Source: Sulfurospirillum sp. 1612 (GTDB lineage Bacteria > Campylobacterota > Campylobacteria > Campylobacterales > Sulfurospirillaceae). From it: a DNA stretch of 64,000 bases. Shown piece by piece: positions 8,444 to 17,956 of this stretch. The stretch is from assembly GCF_036556685.1 (NCBI RefSeq), contig NZ_CP140614.1, positions 868,001-932,000 on the forward strand, in the 5' to 3' direction. Under the pieces are notes generated by a model that worked only from the letters and a program-made list of their open reading frames with translations, ran no database searches and was not told where the DNA came from. Made by a program: the position numbers and the translations under genes. Every line of letters begins with the position of its first letter. The stretch's first letter is position 1.

Positions 8444-10403
8444 GAACAACCACCTCTATATCAATGATTTAATACACGAAGATTCTCCCTATCTCAGACA
8501 ACACGCACACAATCCTGTTCAGTGGATGGCTTGGAATGACACGGCTTTTTCAAAAGCAAAAGAGGAGAACAAACTAATCTTTCTCTCTATCGGTTACAGC
8601 ACGTGTCATTGGTGCCATGTGATGGAGCGAGAGACTTTTGAAGATGAAAAAGCGGCGAGTCTGCTCAATGATGCTTATGTGAGTATCAAAGTAGATCGAG
8701 AAGAGATGCCCGATATTGATAAGTACTACCAAGAAGTCTTTTATCTGCTCAATAAACGCTCGGGCGGGTGGCCTTTGAGTATTATCATGACACCAAATCG
8801 TGAGGTCATATTTGCTGCAACGTATTTGCCCCCTGTGGATAGTGCTAATATGTCAAGTTTCTCTCACATTATCAGCTTTATCGCAAAAAAATTCAAAGAG
8901 GCACCCCAAGAAGTACAAAAAAGCGCCAGCAGTATCTCCGCGGCACTAGAACGGTACCAGAGCGCTCAAGCACAACAAGGCTCTCTTGATATAGACCTGC
9001 TCGAAGCATTTATTAGTGGGGTGAAAAATAGTTTTGATGACCTTCACAAAGGCATCGGGCAAGCTCCAAAATTTCCTCATGCGAGTACCTTTGATACGCT
9101 CATAGATTTGTATAAAAGTCAAAAAAATCAAGAAGCTCTTTTTATGGCACAAGATGCTCTTGATGCGATGGCTCAAGGGGGGATTAATGATCAGATTGAG
9201 GGAGGATTTTATCGATACAGTACTGATGAAGCATGGATGATTCCGCATTTTGAGAAGATGCTCTATACCAATGCTGAGATGATAACAGCCTATGCGAATC
9301 TTTATAGCATCAAACCCAACGCCAGCACCAAAAAAGTCATTGATGAGACGATTGCGAACATGAATGAGAGATTTTTAGAAAAAGGATTGTATAAAAGTGC
9401 CAGTGATGCCGACAGTGAAGGGGAAGAGGGCAAATATTTTGTCTTTGAATATATCAGTGCAAAACAAGCTCTAGAGGAAGCAGGTTTTGATGAGATGGCG
9501 ACCCAGAGGCTTTTGAGTTATCTTAATATTACAAAATATGGCAACTTTGAAAATAACACCAGTAACCCTTATATTGAAGAGGGGGAAGTGCCTGAAAATC
9601 TTGCAAAAGCAAAGAGCGTTTTGAAACAATTACGAAGTCATGTCAGCTATCCATTTATCGATGATAAAATTTTGACATCTTGGAATGCATTGATGGCATC
9701 TGCACTTTTTGATGCGGGAGTTGTCGATGAAAAATACTCAAAAGAGGGGGTATTGTTGGTCGAAAATATCCTGAAATATTTGAGCAAAGAGGGTGTTTTA
9801 TATCATCAATTACTTCTGGGTTCTAGCTTAAAAGTTGTTGGCTTATTGGAAGATTATGCTTTTTTAATCGATGCGCTTATCAAGGCCCATCAATATACAC
9901 AAAATACAAAATACTTGCAAAAAGCAGCAGATTTGACGCAATTGGCGATTGAGAAGTTTTATCATGAACACACCTGGTATCTCTCAGATGGTGATTTCAA
10001 AGCCAAAGCCTCATTGGATGATTCAAGCTATAAAAGTGCCAGCGCAAAGATGATTCAAAATATTTTTGTGATATCGCTTCTTGGTTCTCATGCTGAGCAA
10101 TCTTTGTTGGCGAGTGAGATGCTCTCATTTCTTGCTTCAACGATCAAACAATACCCCTCCGCTTATCCAGAAGCCATCAAAGCCCTCATGATGGACCAAG
10201 TCGGTGTGATTGTCTTAAAAGGACCCAAAGAAGCCTTATCTACATTATATGACATCAAAAAAGAGATGGCTTATCCTTATATTTATGTTTTAGAAAACAA
10301 AGAGAAAGCGTTGCAAGCGTGCTCTAGCAAAGCGTGTTTTTCACATTCCAATGTTGCAGATGAGATCAAAAAAGATATTCTAAAGTATTTAAAACAAGAG
10401 TAA
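8442..10403 (+). CDS. YyaL/DUF255 thioredoxin-fold, six-hairpin glycosidase-like protein
   Basis: A 653-residue protein of the YyaL/SSP411 (spermatogenesis-associated protein 20) family. The N-terminal thioredoxin-like domain (about 10-170) carries [14 protein letters not shown] and the CxxC of [16 protein letters not shown] (C55, C58). The rest is the alpha/alpha toroid region with [25 protein letters not shown] and ILTSWNALM-type blocks. Its substrate is unknown across the family; redox or sugar-binding roles are conjecture. It is cytoplasmic (no signal peptide) and probably monocistronic between a promoter at 8383 and a terminator at 10423. Confidence 0.9.
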   Translation: MNNHLYINDLIHEDSPYLRQHAHNPVQWMAWNDTAFSKAKEENKLIFLSIGYSTCHWCHVMERETFEDEKAASLLNDAYVSIKVDREEMPDIDKYYQEVFYLLNKRSGGWPLSIIMTPNREVIFAATYLPPVDSANMSSFSHIISFIAKKFKEAPQEVQKSASSISAALERYQSAQAQQGSLDIDLLEAFISGVKNSFDDLHKGIGQAPKFPHASTFDTLIDLYKSQKNQEALFMAQDALDAMAQGGINDQIEGGFYRYSTDEAWMIPHFEKMLYTNAEMITAYANLYSIKPNASTKKVIDETIANMNERFLEKGLYKSASDADSEGEEGKYFVFEYISAKQALEEAGFDEMATQRLLSYLNITKYGNFENNTSNPYIEEGEVPENLAKAKSVLKQLRSHVSYPFIDDKILTSWNALMASALFDAGVVDEKYSKEGVLLVENILKYLSKEGVLYHQLLLGSSLKVVGLLEDYAFLIDALIKAHQYTQNTKYLQKAADLTQLAIEKFYHEHTWYLSDGDFKAKASLDDSSYKSASAKMIQNIFVISLLGSHAEQSLLASEMLSFLASTIKQYPSAYPEAIKALMMDQVGVIVLKGPKEALSTLYDIKKEMAYPYIYVLENKEKALQACSSKACFSHSNVADEIKKDILKYLKQE

Positions 10404-10422
10404 TAATTGTAGAAATTGATAT

Positions 10423-10451
10423 GAGGAGGAGGGTTCCTCCTCGTATTTTTT
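10423..10451 (+). terminator. Intrinsic terminator after YyaL-like gene
   Basis: Stem GAGGAGGA (10423-10430) / TCCTCCTC (10435-10442) with loop GGGT is followed by GTATTTTTTT. It is GC-rich relative to its surroundings and lies between two convergent genes. The T-run favours the plus direction. Confidence 0.85.
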
Positions 10452-10458
10452 TGGGATA

Positions 10459-12372
10459 TTATAGCGCTTTTGCGATGTATTTATTCAATCGTTTGGCAAA
10501 ACTGGCAATATCATCAATCTTCATGCCTTCAGCTAATTTTGCTTGATCCAATAGAAGGAAAGCAATATCTTGAAGTGCTGCAAAATCTTCTTTTTCTAGT
10601 ATTTTTGCAAAAATTTCATGTTTGGCATTGAGTTCTAAAATTGGTTTGACTTTTGGTAAATTGTCTTGACCCATTTGTTTTAACATTTCTTGCATTTGGA
10701 AATCTGGATCGTTTTTATCATAAACCAAAACAGAAGGAGAATCGCTCAATCGTGATGAAATTTTGACATCTTTGACATCATCTTTCAAGATTTCTTTGAT
10801 TTTGACCAAAATTTGTTGGAAGTTTTTCTCATCTTCTTCGCTGATTTTATCTTCTTCTTTTATCTCTTCATCAATATCAGAGTTGTTGACCGGTTTGATT
10901 GGTGTTTTATCATACTCTTGAACCATTGGAATCACGATAGCATCGACTTCTTCATCGAGTAGAAGGACTTCGATATCTTTGGCTTTGAATTGTTCGATTA
11001 ACGGAGAATTTCGCAATAAGACTTCATTTTGTCCGGTGATATAATAGATACTTTTTTGATCTTCTTGCATCGCTTCTTTGTACTCTTTTAGTGAGACAAG
11101 ACCCTCTCGCTTGCTGGATTTAAATAGTACCAAATCCAACAGCGCCTCTTTGTTTTCAAAATCACCATAGAGACCTTCTTTAAGAACACGACCAAAAGTT
11201 TTGTAAAATTCAAGATATTTTTCAGCATCTTTTTCTTTTAATTTTTTAAGCTCACCCAAAATCTTTTTGACCGAAGCGCGTTTGATGGTCTCTAAGATTC
11301 TATTTTGTTGTAAAATTTCACGGCTAACATTGAGTGGTAAATCCTCAGCATCAATAATCCCTTTGACAAATCGGAGGTAGGTTGGAAGCAATTCTTTTTC
11401 ATCATCGGTAATAAAGACTCTTTTGACATAGAGTTTAACACCAGGTTGGTAATCCACGCGGAAGAGGTCCATTGGCTGTGTTGTCGGGATAAAAAAGAGT
11501 GTTTTATACTCTATGGTTCCCTCCGCTCGTGTGTGAATCCACAAGAGAGGATCAGTGCTGTCGTGAGAAATTTGTTGATAAAAGTCTTTGTATTCTTCAT
11601 CTTTGATACTTGATTTGTTCATTGTCCAAAGTGCTGAGGCTCTATTGACTTGTACCTCTTTGATCTCTTTGGTTGGTTCTTCTTTATCATCTTTTGCTGG
11701 GATGGTTTCTTCTTTGTCCATATAGATTTCAAATGGGATGTGGTTAGAGTATTTTTTGATGATGGCTTCGATACGGTAATATTCTAAAAATTCCAACTCA
11801 TCATCTTTGAGATACAGCGTGATAGTGGTACCAAAATCTTCTTTTTTTGCTTGTGCGATATCGTATTCGCCACTGGCTTCGCTTGACCATAGATAGGCTT
11901 GGTCTTCATTAGCTTTTTTAGTGAGTACTTCGATTTTCTTGGCGACCATAAATGCAGAGTAAAATCCTACACCAAATTGACCGATGAGAAGGGAGTCTTT
12001 TTTCTTGTCACCACTGAGTTGAGAGAGGAAAGATTTCGTACCACTTTTAGCGATGGTTCCAAGATTTTCAATCAAATCTTCTTCGTTCATACCGATACCA
12101 TTATCACTGATGGATAAGGTATTGTTCTCTTTATTTAAGATGATTTTGATTTTTGGTTTGAATGCTAGATTTTTATAAGCATCATCGGTTAATGTTAAAT
12201 AGTTTAATTTATCAAGCGCATCGGAAGCATTAGAGATGAGCTCTCGTAAAAATATCTCTTTATTGGAATATAAAGAGTGAATCATGAGGTCTAAAAGTTG
12301 TGTTACTTCTGTTTGAAATTTGTGGGTATTGGACAAATTTTCTGTAGCATTTTCATTAGATTTTTTTGCCAT
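10459..12372 (-). CDS. htpG: Chaperone HtpG (bacterial Hsp90)
   Basis: A 637-residue ATP-dependent chaperone dimer. The GHKL ATPase domain shows [30 protein letters not shown] and [14 protein letters not shown], followed by a middle domain ([12 protein letters not shown]) and a C-terminal dimerisation domain. It starts at an ATG with AGGAAC upstream. It is transcribed alone, 123 bases after crcB, with its own upstream region holding an 18-bp palindrome and a motif shared with the clpB promoter, suggesting stress control. Confidence 0.97.
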   Translation of the reverse strand: MAKKSNENATENLSNTHKFQTEVTQLLDLMIHSLYSNKEIFLRELISNASDALDKLNYLTLTDDAYKNLAFKPKIKIILNKENNTLSISDNGIGMNEEDLIENLGTIAKSGTKSFLSQLSGDKKKDSLLIGQFGVGFYSAFMVAKKIEVLTKKANEDQAYLWSSEASGEYDIAQAKKEDFGTTITLYLKDDELEFLEYYRIEAIIKKYSNHIPFEIYMDKEETIPAKDDKEEPTKEIKEVQVNRASALWTMNKSSIKDEEYKDFYQQISHDSTDPLLWIHTRAEGTIEYKTLFFIPTTQPMDLFRVDYQPGVKLYVKRVFITDDEKELLPTYLRFVKGIIDAEDLPLNVSREILQQNRILETIKRASVKKILGELKKLKEKDAEKYLEFYKTFGRVLKEGLYGDFENKEALLDLVLFKSSKREGLVSLKEYKEAMQEDQKSIYYITGQNEVLLRNSPLIEQFKAKDIEVLLLDEEVDAIVIPMVQEYDKTPIKPVNNSDIDEEIKEEDKISEEDEKNFQQILVKIKEILKDDVKDVKISSRLSDSPSVLVYDKNDPDFQMQEMLKQMGQDNLPKVKPILELNAKHEIFAKILEKEDFAALQDIAFLLLDQAKLAEGMKIDDIASFAKRLNKYIAKAL

Positions 12373-12423
12373 GATAGTTCCTTTTTTTGATTTTTTTTGT
12401 TGTCATTTCTTTATAGAGGTATT

Positions 12424-12488
12424 ATTTTAGCATCTCATAGGTAAAAGTTTCATAAAATTATGAAATAAACTTTAGTCACTTTTGTCAA
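12424..12488 (-). promoter_or_regulatory. htpG upstream control region
   Basis: Read on the minus strand: TTGACA (12483-12488), then GACTAAAGTT (12468-12477), then the 18-bp palindrome TTTCATAAAATTATGAAA on plus coordinates 12448-12465, then a candidate -10 TAAAAT (12424-12429). TTGACA and GACTAAAGTT occur with nearly the same spacing at clpB. No CIRCE element is present. The palindrome occupies the -35 area and could be an operator. Confidence 0.5.
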
Positions 12489-12495
12489 CTTTATA

Positions 12496-12885
12496 TTATT
12501 TCAATAGATATTCAAAACTTTTAAACCCAATACCGGCAAAAATAACCGTACCAAAAACATTCAAAAGCATGTTGGAAAATGCTAAAAAGACACTCCCTTG
12601 ACTAAAGAGCCAGAAGGTCTCAAGTGCGAAGGTGGAGTAGGTTGTCAACGCTCCCATCATACCAGTTGAAAGTAGGGATTTTAATGTGGGAGAAAAGAAG
12701 TGTGTGTATGTAAAAAAAGCAAATAAAATTCCCAGTGTTAAACTCCCTAAAAGGTTCACGCCAAAGGTTCCAAAGGGAAGATCATGGGGGATGTGTTTGT
12801 TAATCACACCATTGAGATAGGCTCGTAGGATGGCACCTATAAAGCCACCACTACCGATTGCCATCAAAGTTTGAAAGCTCATCAT
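12496..12885 (-). CDS. crcB: Fluoride ion exporter CrcB/Fluc
   Basis: A 129-residue, four-helix membrane protein of the Fluc family, which forms dual-topology dimers that export fluoride. Typical signatures are GGFIGAILRAYLNG, FGTFGVNLLGSLTLGILF (conserved central Asn) and GMMGALTTYSTFALE. It starts at one of two adjacent ATGs with AAAGGA upstream, and overlaps the plsC 3' end by 35 bases, so it is the last gene of the ctpA-pur-plsC transcript. No fluoride riboswitch precedes it, which is expected for an internal operon gene. Confidence 0.95.
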   Translation of the reverse strand: MMSFQTLMAIGSGGFIGAILRAYLNGVINKHIPHDLPFGTFGVNLLGSLTLGILFAFFTYTHFFSPTLKSLLSTGMMGALTTYSTFALETFWLFSQGSVFLAFSNMLLNVFGTVIFAGIGFKSFEYLLK

Positions 12886-13546
12886 TTAATTCCTTTTGCA
12901 TAGTTGATTTGATGTTTTCATACCATTGTGGGTCAGATTCAGGGTCGACTAAATCTAAAAATTTGACAATTACGGTCCCACTATGGGCTTTGAAGTTTTG
13001 CGAATCCAAGATATTTCTTGTATTGACTACGACCACGGGTTGCACTTTTAGTTTTAGTTTTTCTGCTAAAAATTTTGCTCCATTTTGGAATTTCAATATC
13101 TTTTTGCCTCGCCCTCTGGTTCCTTCTGGAAAGATTGCGATGATGCGTCCCTCTTTTAATCGTTCTTTTGCTGTTTTGACAAGTTTGACAAGAGATCGTC
13201 TATCTTTCCTATCGATGATAATCATCTTGGGCGCTACCAAAATATGTCCAAAGAGTGGGATGTCACGTATCTCTTTTTTGGCAACCCAACAGAGATCTTT
13301 GGGATAGATAGCCTCAAGTGATGTGATATCTAAGAGGCTTTGGTGGTTGACCATGATAAGATCAGCTTGAGTGTCGATGGTCCCTTTTTGAACGATATTA
13401 AAACCAATCAAAAACGTTTGCATTTTCGCCCATGCTTGACGTATTTTGTAGGTACTTTTTCTAAAAAGATACATCAGGATAATAGTAATGAGTACCGTGA
13501 TGACAAATTGTATCATGATGTATAGTGCTTTAATTCTCGATAACAT
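12851..13546 (-). CDS. plsC: 1-acyl-sn-glycerol-3-phosphate acyltransferase (PlsC-like)
   Basis: A 231-residue membrane acyltransferase that makes phosphatidic acid from lysophosphatidic acid. One N-terminal membrane helix (about 9-28) precedes the catalytic NHQSLLD (NHx4D, H68 and D73) and the substrate-binding FPEGTRGRG (139-147). Its ATG lies within the end of the upstream SH3 gene (17-base overlap) with AAGGAT as RBS. Membership of the PlsC family is clear; acyl and acceptor specificity are assumed. Confidence 0.9.
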   Translation of the reverse strand: MLSRIKALYIMIQFVITVLITIILMYLFRKSTYKIRQAWAKMQTFLIGFNIVQKGTIDTQADLIMVNHQSLLDITSLEAIYPKDLCWVAKKEIRDIPLFGHILVAPKMIIIDRKDRRSLVKLVKTAKERLKEGRIIAIFPEGTRGRGKKILKFQNGAKFLAEKLKLKVQPVVVVNTRNILDSQNFKAHSGTVIVKFLDLVDPESDPQWYENIKSTMQKELNDELSNFDGNR

Positions 13547-14738
13547 TAGAATCCTTTATCCAGCCAATTTTTCCATTTGGTAGGATGATTTTTATATAAT
13601 GATTAATGGTTTTGATTTTCTGTGCATAAATAATCCTCGGCGTTACAAAAAAGACAGTCGAATTTTGAGTTGGAAGTATGAGGACTTTGGTATTGCTAGC
13701 AATTTTGATACTACTTAAGGGGCTCATATTGAAAACGAAAAGTGCAATAGTCCCTGCCAAAAGTAAAAAATATATAAGTTTTCTTCTTCTGAGTAATAGT
13801 ATTAATAATCCAAGAATGACCACACCATAAGTCAGGTCTTTATAGAGTTTAAAATTATTATCCGTTGGGTTTAAATTGCTTTGTGTGCTGACTTGGTCAT
13901 CATCGACAATGATTTTCACATTGAGTTTTTCAAAGCTATTTTTTCGGGTATTAAAATAACTAAAGGTGAGATTTTCGGTATGTTTTGGAATGATAGCATA
14001 ATAATAAATTTTAGATTTAGGGGCATTGTAGGTTGCCGAATCGATACCATCTCTCAAGACCGTGGAGAGTTTAAAATCTTTTAAATTTGAATTTTTTGCT
14101 TCTATTTCAAGCACGGTGATGAGATTCTTTTCATCAAAGTTTGTTGTTTTACTTTTGATGATTTCTAGGGAACTTGCGATGACATTAGAAAAATATTTGT
14201 CAGCATTGAGATTGATAATATTCAACGCCAATGGTGGAAATATTTGAGAATCGGTGAGTTGATTGTCTTGATAAAGTTCCAGAGAAATTTTAGGGAATGT
14301 GGCATTTTTATCCAGCACTTTAAAATAAAACGTTTTATAAAAAATTTCATTATTTTGCCATTTCCATTTATCATCGATATTGCGTGTTTGTACGCCATTA
14401 TCTTGAATAACAGTATCTTTGATTTCGTCAAAATCCTCTGTTGCAATCAGCGCTTTCACTTTAATGGGAAAAATTTGTCCGACAAAAACACGTCTTGGTA
14501 CCTGTTCGTATGAGAGAAAAATGGTCTGTTTTTTCTCAGGTGCTACCGTGGTAAAAGCAGTGTTATTGTACTCACTGCTATTTTGTTCTGTGAGATTTTC
14601 ATCATGTATATTATTGATAGATTCTGGTGTCTGGATGGTATTAACATACGAGGTATTTGGTGATTGTATCCCTTCATTAAATGTGGTAATACTATAAAGT
14701 TGGACAATCAGCACAATCCAGACAAAGAAAAATCTCAT
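13530..14738 (-). CDS. Periplasmic membrane-anchored protein with C-terminal SH3-like segment
   Basis: A 402-residue protein I cannot name. The start is set at the ATG before RFFFVWIVLIVQLYS, an uncleaved or cleaved signal segment; a longer frame would begin 14 codons earlier inside purQ. The middle (about 70-300) is beta-rich with alternating polar and aromatic strands, resembling the oxygen-tolerance BatD-type fold only in general style. Two membrane helices follow (about 315-350). The end (VLILPTQNSTVFF to GKIGWIKDSNVIEN) looks like an SH3b domain. It begins four bases after the purQ stop and overlaps plsC, so it belongs to the operon. A role at the cell wall is a guess. Confidence 0.72.
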   Translation of the reverse strand: MRFFFVWIVLIVQLYSITTFNEGIQSPNTSYVNTIQTPESINNIHDENLTEQNSSEYNNTAFTTVAPEKKQTIFLSYEQVPRRVFVGQIFPIKVKALIATEDFDEIKDTVIQDNGVQTRNIDDKWKWQNNEIFYKTFYFKVLDKNATFPKISLELYQDNQLTDSQIFPPLALNIINLNADKYFSNVIASSLEIIKSKTTNFDEKNLITVLEIEAKNSNLKDFKLSTVLRDGIDSATYNAPKSKIYYYAIIPKHTENLTFSYFNTRKNSFEKLNVKIIVDDDQVSTQSNLNPTDNNFKLYKDLTYGVVILGLLILLLRRRKLIYFLLLAGTIALFVFNMSPLSSIKIASNTKVLILPTQNSTVFFVTPRIIYAQKIKTINHYIKIILPNGKIGWIKDSNVIEN

Positions 14739-14742
14739 GAGA

Positions 14743-15414
14743 TTATTTAAAGAAACCTTCGAGCATTGTGGCTCCATCACTAGACCCTAGTATCGCTTCG
14801 ATGGCTCTCTCTGGATGGGGCATTAAACCAAAAATATTTTTTTCTCGGTTGCAAATACACGCAATCGCGCCAACGGAGCCGTTTGGATTTTCATGATTGC
14901 CATCTGGGTCGCAATATTCTAACAGTACTTGATGGTTATCATACAACGCTTTTAATCCACTCTCATCTATAAAATAGTTTCCCTCACCGTGTGCAATAGG
15001 AACATTGATAATATCGCCCTTTTGCAATTGATTTAAAAATATATTGTCTGTCTCGATGACTTTTAGGTGTTGGTATTTTGATATAAAATGCGTATTTTGG
15101 TTGCGCTTCATCGCACCGGGCAAAAGTTTGGCTTCTAAAAGCATTTGAAAGCCATTACAAATTCCCAAGACCTTGCCCCCACGGTTTGCATAGGAGATGA
15201 CGGCATTCATGATGGGTGAAAATTTAGCGATGGCAGCACTGCGTAGATAATCACCATAACTAAAACCACCGGGTAATACGACTAAATCTGTACCTGCGGG
15301 TAAGACATCTTCTTTGTGAAAGACTAATTCGACATCAGCACCAAGTTTTTCAAAAGCATATTTGGTGTCCGTTTCACAATTGGTTCCGGGAAATACCGCT
15401 ACTGCAACTTTCAT
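14743..15414 (-). CDS. purQ: Phosphoribosylformylglycinamidine synthase, glutaminase subunit PurQ
   Basis: A 223-residue class I glutamine amidotransferase that supplies ammonia to PurL in step four of purine synthesis. The nucleophile is C86 in GICNGFQML, and the His/Glu pair is in the C-terminal MPHPERA block. The N-terminal VAVFPGTNCETDT is diagnostic of PurQ. It directly follows purS (two-base gap), and the partner purL of the small, three-component type is at 35852-38056. It is cytoplasmic. Confidence 0.97.
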   Translation of the reverse strand: MKVAVAVFPGTNCETDTKYAFEKLGADVELVFHKEDVLPAGTDLVVLPGGFSYGDYLRSAAIAKFSPIMNAVISYANRGGKVLGICNGFQMLLEAKLLPGAMKRNQNTHFISKYQHLKVIETDNIFLNQLQKGDIINVPIAHGEGNYFIDESGLKALYDNHQVLLEYCDPDGNHENPNGSVGAIACICNREKNIFGLMPHPERAIEAILGSSDGATMLEGFFK

Positions 15415-15416
15415 GA

Positions 15417-15659
15417 TTATTGCTCTGTATCGATTGAATACGTTTCGATTACCGTATTGGCTAGAAGCTCTTCACACATCTTAGTCACACGCTCTTGTGT
15501 TGCATCGTATTCTTCATCTTTAATATCAAGAATGATTTGTTTCCCGACTCTGACATCTTGAACTTCGTTAAACTTTAAAGCAAGTAAAGCATGTAATACT
15601 GCTTTTCCTTGAGGGTCTAAAACCCCTTCTTTGAGTTGTATGTTGACGATGATTTTCAT
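15417..15659 (-). CDS. purS: FGAM synthase subunit PurS
   Basis: An 80-residue ferredoxin-like-fold protein that bridges PurQ and small PurL and helps transfer ammonia. Typical signatures are VNIQLKEGVLDPQGKAV and a C-terminal NTVIETYSID. The ATG has AAGG about nine bases upstream. Its presence agrees with the 734-residue PurL encoded elsewhere in the window, since only the small PurL form needs PurS. Confidence 0.96.
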   Translation of the reverse strand: MKIIVNIQLKEGVLDPQGKAVLHALLALKFNEVQDVRVGKQIILDIKDEEYDATQERVTKMCEELLANTVIETYSIDTEQ

Positions 15660-15696
15660 TTGTTTTTTCCTTATTACTTAAATTTCAAGAGATTTG

Positions 15697-16410
15697 TTAT
15701 TGGCTGACAATTCTTCTAAGAACCTCTTCATAGGCGCCCTTAACACTACCAATATCTTGTCTAAATCGGTCTTTATCGAGTTTTTCATGAGTGTTCATAT
15801 CCCAAAGACGACAACTGTCTGGACTGATTTCATCTGCTAGCAGAATATTGCCATCATGATCAATGCCAAATTCTATTTTGAAATCAATCAAATCGATATG
15901 TCTTGCTTCAAAAAACTTTTTCAAAATACTATTAATCTCACGGGCGAGACGTTTAAGCTCTTCTAAATCGGACTCACTCTTGACGAGGTTCATCAAAAGG
16001 CAATGCTCATCATTGAGAATAGGATCATGCAAGGCATCATTCTTATAGCAAAATTCAATCAAGGCAAAAGGCAATTTTTTACCTTCTTCGATGCCTAATC
16101 TTTGTGTTAATGAGCCCGTTGCTCTATTTCTGACAATCACTTCAATCGGGATAATACTCACTTTTTTGACTAATTGTGTGTTCTCACTCAAAGTGTCAAC
16201 AAGATGTGTTTTGATGCCTTGTGCTTCTAGGATATGAAACAGGTGCGTACTGATTTTGCAATTGAGGGCACCTTTACCTGCTTCTGTGCCCTTTTTTTCA
16301 GCATTAAATGCTGTGAGATCATCTTTGAATTCTGTAATGAGCAGGTTCTCATCATCAGTTTTATATAACTTTTTACCTTTGCCCTCATAGAGCAATCCTA
16401 ACTTTTTCAA
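15697..16410 (-). CDS. purC: SAICAR synthetase PurC
   Basis: A 237-residue enzyme that joins aspartate to CAIR using ATP, step eight of purine synthesis. The N-terminus [15 protein letters not shown] is the nucleotide-binding signature, and [12 protein letters not shown] and [12 protein letters not shown] are the substrate-binding blocks. It begins eight bases after ctpA and continues into purS, forming a compact ctpA-purC-purS-purQ unit. No PurR box is evident in the sequence. Confidence 0.97.
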   Translation of the reverse strand: MKKLGLLYEGKGKKLYKTDDENLLITEFKDDLTAFNAEKKGTEAGKGALNCKISTHLFHILEAQGIKTHLVDTLSENTQLVKKVSIIPIEVIVRNRATGSLTQRLGIEEGKKLPFALIEFCYKNDALHDPILNDEHCLLMNLVKSESDLEELKRLAREINSILKKFFEARHIDLIDFKIEFGIDHDGNILLADEISPDSCRLWDMNTHEKLDKDRFRQDIGSVKGAYEEVLRRIVSQ

Positions 16411-16418
16411 GCCCTCTC

Positions 16419-17720
16419 CTAGTTATTTTTTGGTTTTAAAGACAAAACTTTAATGACATCGATGGCTGTTTTGAGTTGGATGTCCTTTTCGATTTCACTA
16501 TTGGTAATTACGTCTTTTTTTGATACTTTCTTTTTGACTTTTTTCTTCTCGATTTTTTGCAATTCGCTTTGTAAATGTTTCTTAAGCTCTTTTTCTTTGA
16601 TAGAAAATGCATTGACTTTATGTGGTACTTTACCCGCATAAACGGTGACATCAGGAGTCACGCCGACTGCTTGGATAGTACGGCCACTTGGCAAATAATA
16701 TCTTGCTATGGTCAATCTAAGTGCTTCGGTTTTATTGATAGGAAGGATGACTTGAACGCTTCCTTTACCAAAGGTTTTTTCACCCACAATAACAGCACGT
16801 TTTAAATCTTGCAATGCCCCACTGACAATTTCACTTGCACTCGCACTGCCTCCATTGACTAAAACACTCATCGGAAGTCTCGATATAGTAGCAGATTTTG
16901 TTGCATCATATTGGATGTCTTCACCGGCGTCTCTTCCTTTTTGTGAGACGATAACTCCCTTATCCACAAAGAGGTCCACAAGACCCACTGCTTGGTTCAA
17001 AAGTCCGCCTGGATTATTTCTAAGATCGAGGATAATTCCTTTGGCATCGCGATGACTTGAAATTGCTTTTTTGGCTTCTTCTACAACATTTTTGCTAAAA
17101 CTGGTGACTCTGAGATAGAGAATATTGTCTTTTTCAATGGTTTTGGCATAAACAGCATCTACGGTGATGATGTCACGAATAATGGTAATTTCCAATGGTT
17201 TGCTTTCACCTTCTCTTACGATGGTGAGTACGATTTTTGTTTTTGGTTTGCCTCTCATATGCGAGACGGCTTCATCAATCGTCATGCCGAGTGTTGAGAG
17301 ATCATTGATTTTGAGGATAATATCACCGGCTTTGATTCCGGCTTTATCAGCAGGGGTTCCCTCAATCGGTGCGATGACGGTGAGTGCACCATTTTTCATA
17401 CCGACAGTAATGCCTAGACCACCAAACTCGCCATCGGTTTGTATTTTGAGGTCTTTGTAATTTTTCTTATCGAGAAAAGAAGAGTGGGCATCAAGATTAG
17501 CCATCAAACCTTCGATAGATTTATTGACGATTGCGGTGATATTGATATCATCAACATAATATTTTTCTATGGTACCTACGACTCGGGTATATTTGGACAA
17601 TGCTTGCAATCTGCTCGCTTCACTTTCTTGTGTTTGTGCAAAAAGCGTAGAGGAGAGCAAAAGTGTCGCTCCGCTTAGCGTTAAAATAAAACCTAAGCTG
17701 GCAATTTTAGAATGTTTCAT
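16419..17720 (-). CDS. ctpA: Carboxy-terminal processing protease CtpA (S41)
   Basis: A 433-residue periplasmic serine protease with a Ser/Lys dyad. An N-terminal signal segment (about 7-28, ending LFAQ) is followed by a PDZ domain (about 97-170, [12 protein letters not shown]), the [11 protein letters not shown] block and [10 protein letters not shown], with probable catalytic S294 and K319 (TFGKG; the 25-residue spacing matches Prc and CtpB). The C-terminus is very Lys-rich. RBS GGAG precedes the ATG. It heads the purine operon and is divergent from clpB. In Campylobacterota relatives CtpA trims envelope or cell-wall proteins; the substrate here is unknown. Confidence 0.95.
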   Translation of the reverse strand: MKHSKIASLGFILTLSGATLLLSSTLFAQTQESEASRLQALSKYTRVVGTIEKYYVDDINITAIVNKSIEGLMANLDAHSSFLDKKNYKDLKIQTDGEFGGLGITVGMKNGALTVIAPIEGTPADKAGIKAGDIILKINDLSTLGMTIDEAVSHMRGKPKTKIVLTIVREGESKPLEITIIRDIITVDAVYAKTIEKDNILYLRVTSFSKNVVEEAKKAISSHRDAKGIILDLRNNPGGLLNQAVGLVDLFVDKGVIVSQKGRDAGEDIQYDATKSATISRLPMSVLVNGGSASASEIVSGALQDLKRAVIVGEKTFGKGSVQVILPINKTEALRLTIARYYLPSGRTIQAVGVTPDVTVYAGKVPHKVNAFSIKEKELKKHLQSELQKIEKKKVKKKVSKKDVITNSEIEKDIQLKTAIDVIKVLSLKPKNN

Positions 17721-17764
17721 TAAATATTTCTCCGTATATAATTTGGGTTAATTGTCTCTTGTCT

Positions 17765-17867
17765 TTACACAAATCAATGGGCGTTGTGTAAGAGAAGATT
17801 ATATAGAAATTTCCCTAAATTTTGTATAAATCAAAGTATGATTTTTTAGCAATAGGGAGCTAAAAAA
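17765..17867. promoter_or_regulatory. Two inverted repeats in the ctpA-clpB divergent region
   Basis: TTACACAA (17765-17772) and TTGTGTAA (17784-17791) form a perfect 8-bp inverted repeat with an 11-base spacer, 45-71 bases upstream of ctpA. TTTTTTAGC (17842-17850) and GCTAAAAAA (17859-17867) form a second, 9-bp repeat around AATAGGGA. Neither has a T-run placed as in a terminator. They could be operators. The rest of the 236-base gap contains the clpB promoter. Confidence 0.4.
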
Positions 17868-17896
17868 GACAAACATAAGTAAAAATACTTAACAAA

Positions 17897-17926
17897 CTTG
17901 ACATTAATAGACTAAAGTTGTATAAT
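17897..17926 (+). promoter_or_regulatory. clpB sigma-70 promoter with HAIR-like operator
   Basis: TTGACA (17898-17903) and TATAAT (17921-17926) are exact consensus with a 17-base spacer, unusual in this otherwise -35-poor sequence. Overlapping it, CTTGACA-N7-ACTAAAG (17897-17917) matches the HspR inverted repeat (HAIR, CTTGAGT-N7-ACTCAAG) at 11 of 14 positions with the right spacing. A strong promoter held down by a repressor is the simple reading. HspR itself is not encoded in this window. Confidence 0.65.
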
Positions 17927-17956
17927 AAATTTAAAAATTACAGAAGGAGATGCATT

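Noticed and set aside
12858-13307. 149-codon plus-strand frame opposite plsC
   Set aside because: It is the antisense shadow of a clear PlsC coding sequence; Ser/Phe/Leu-rich composition without domains.
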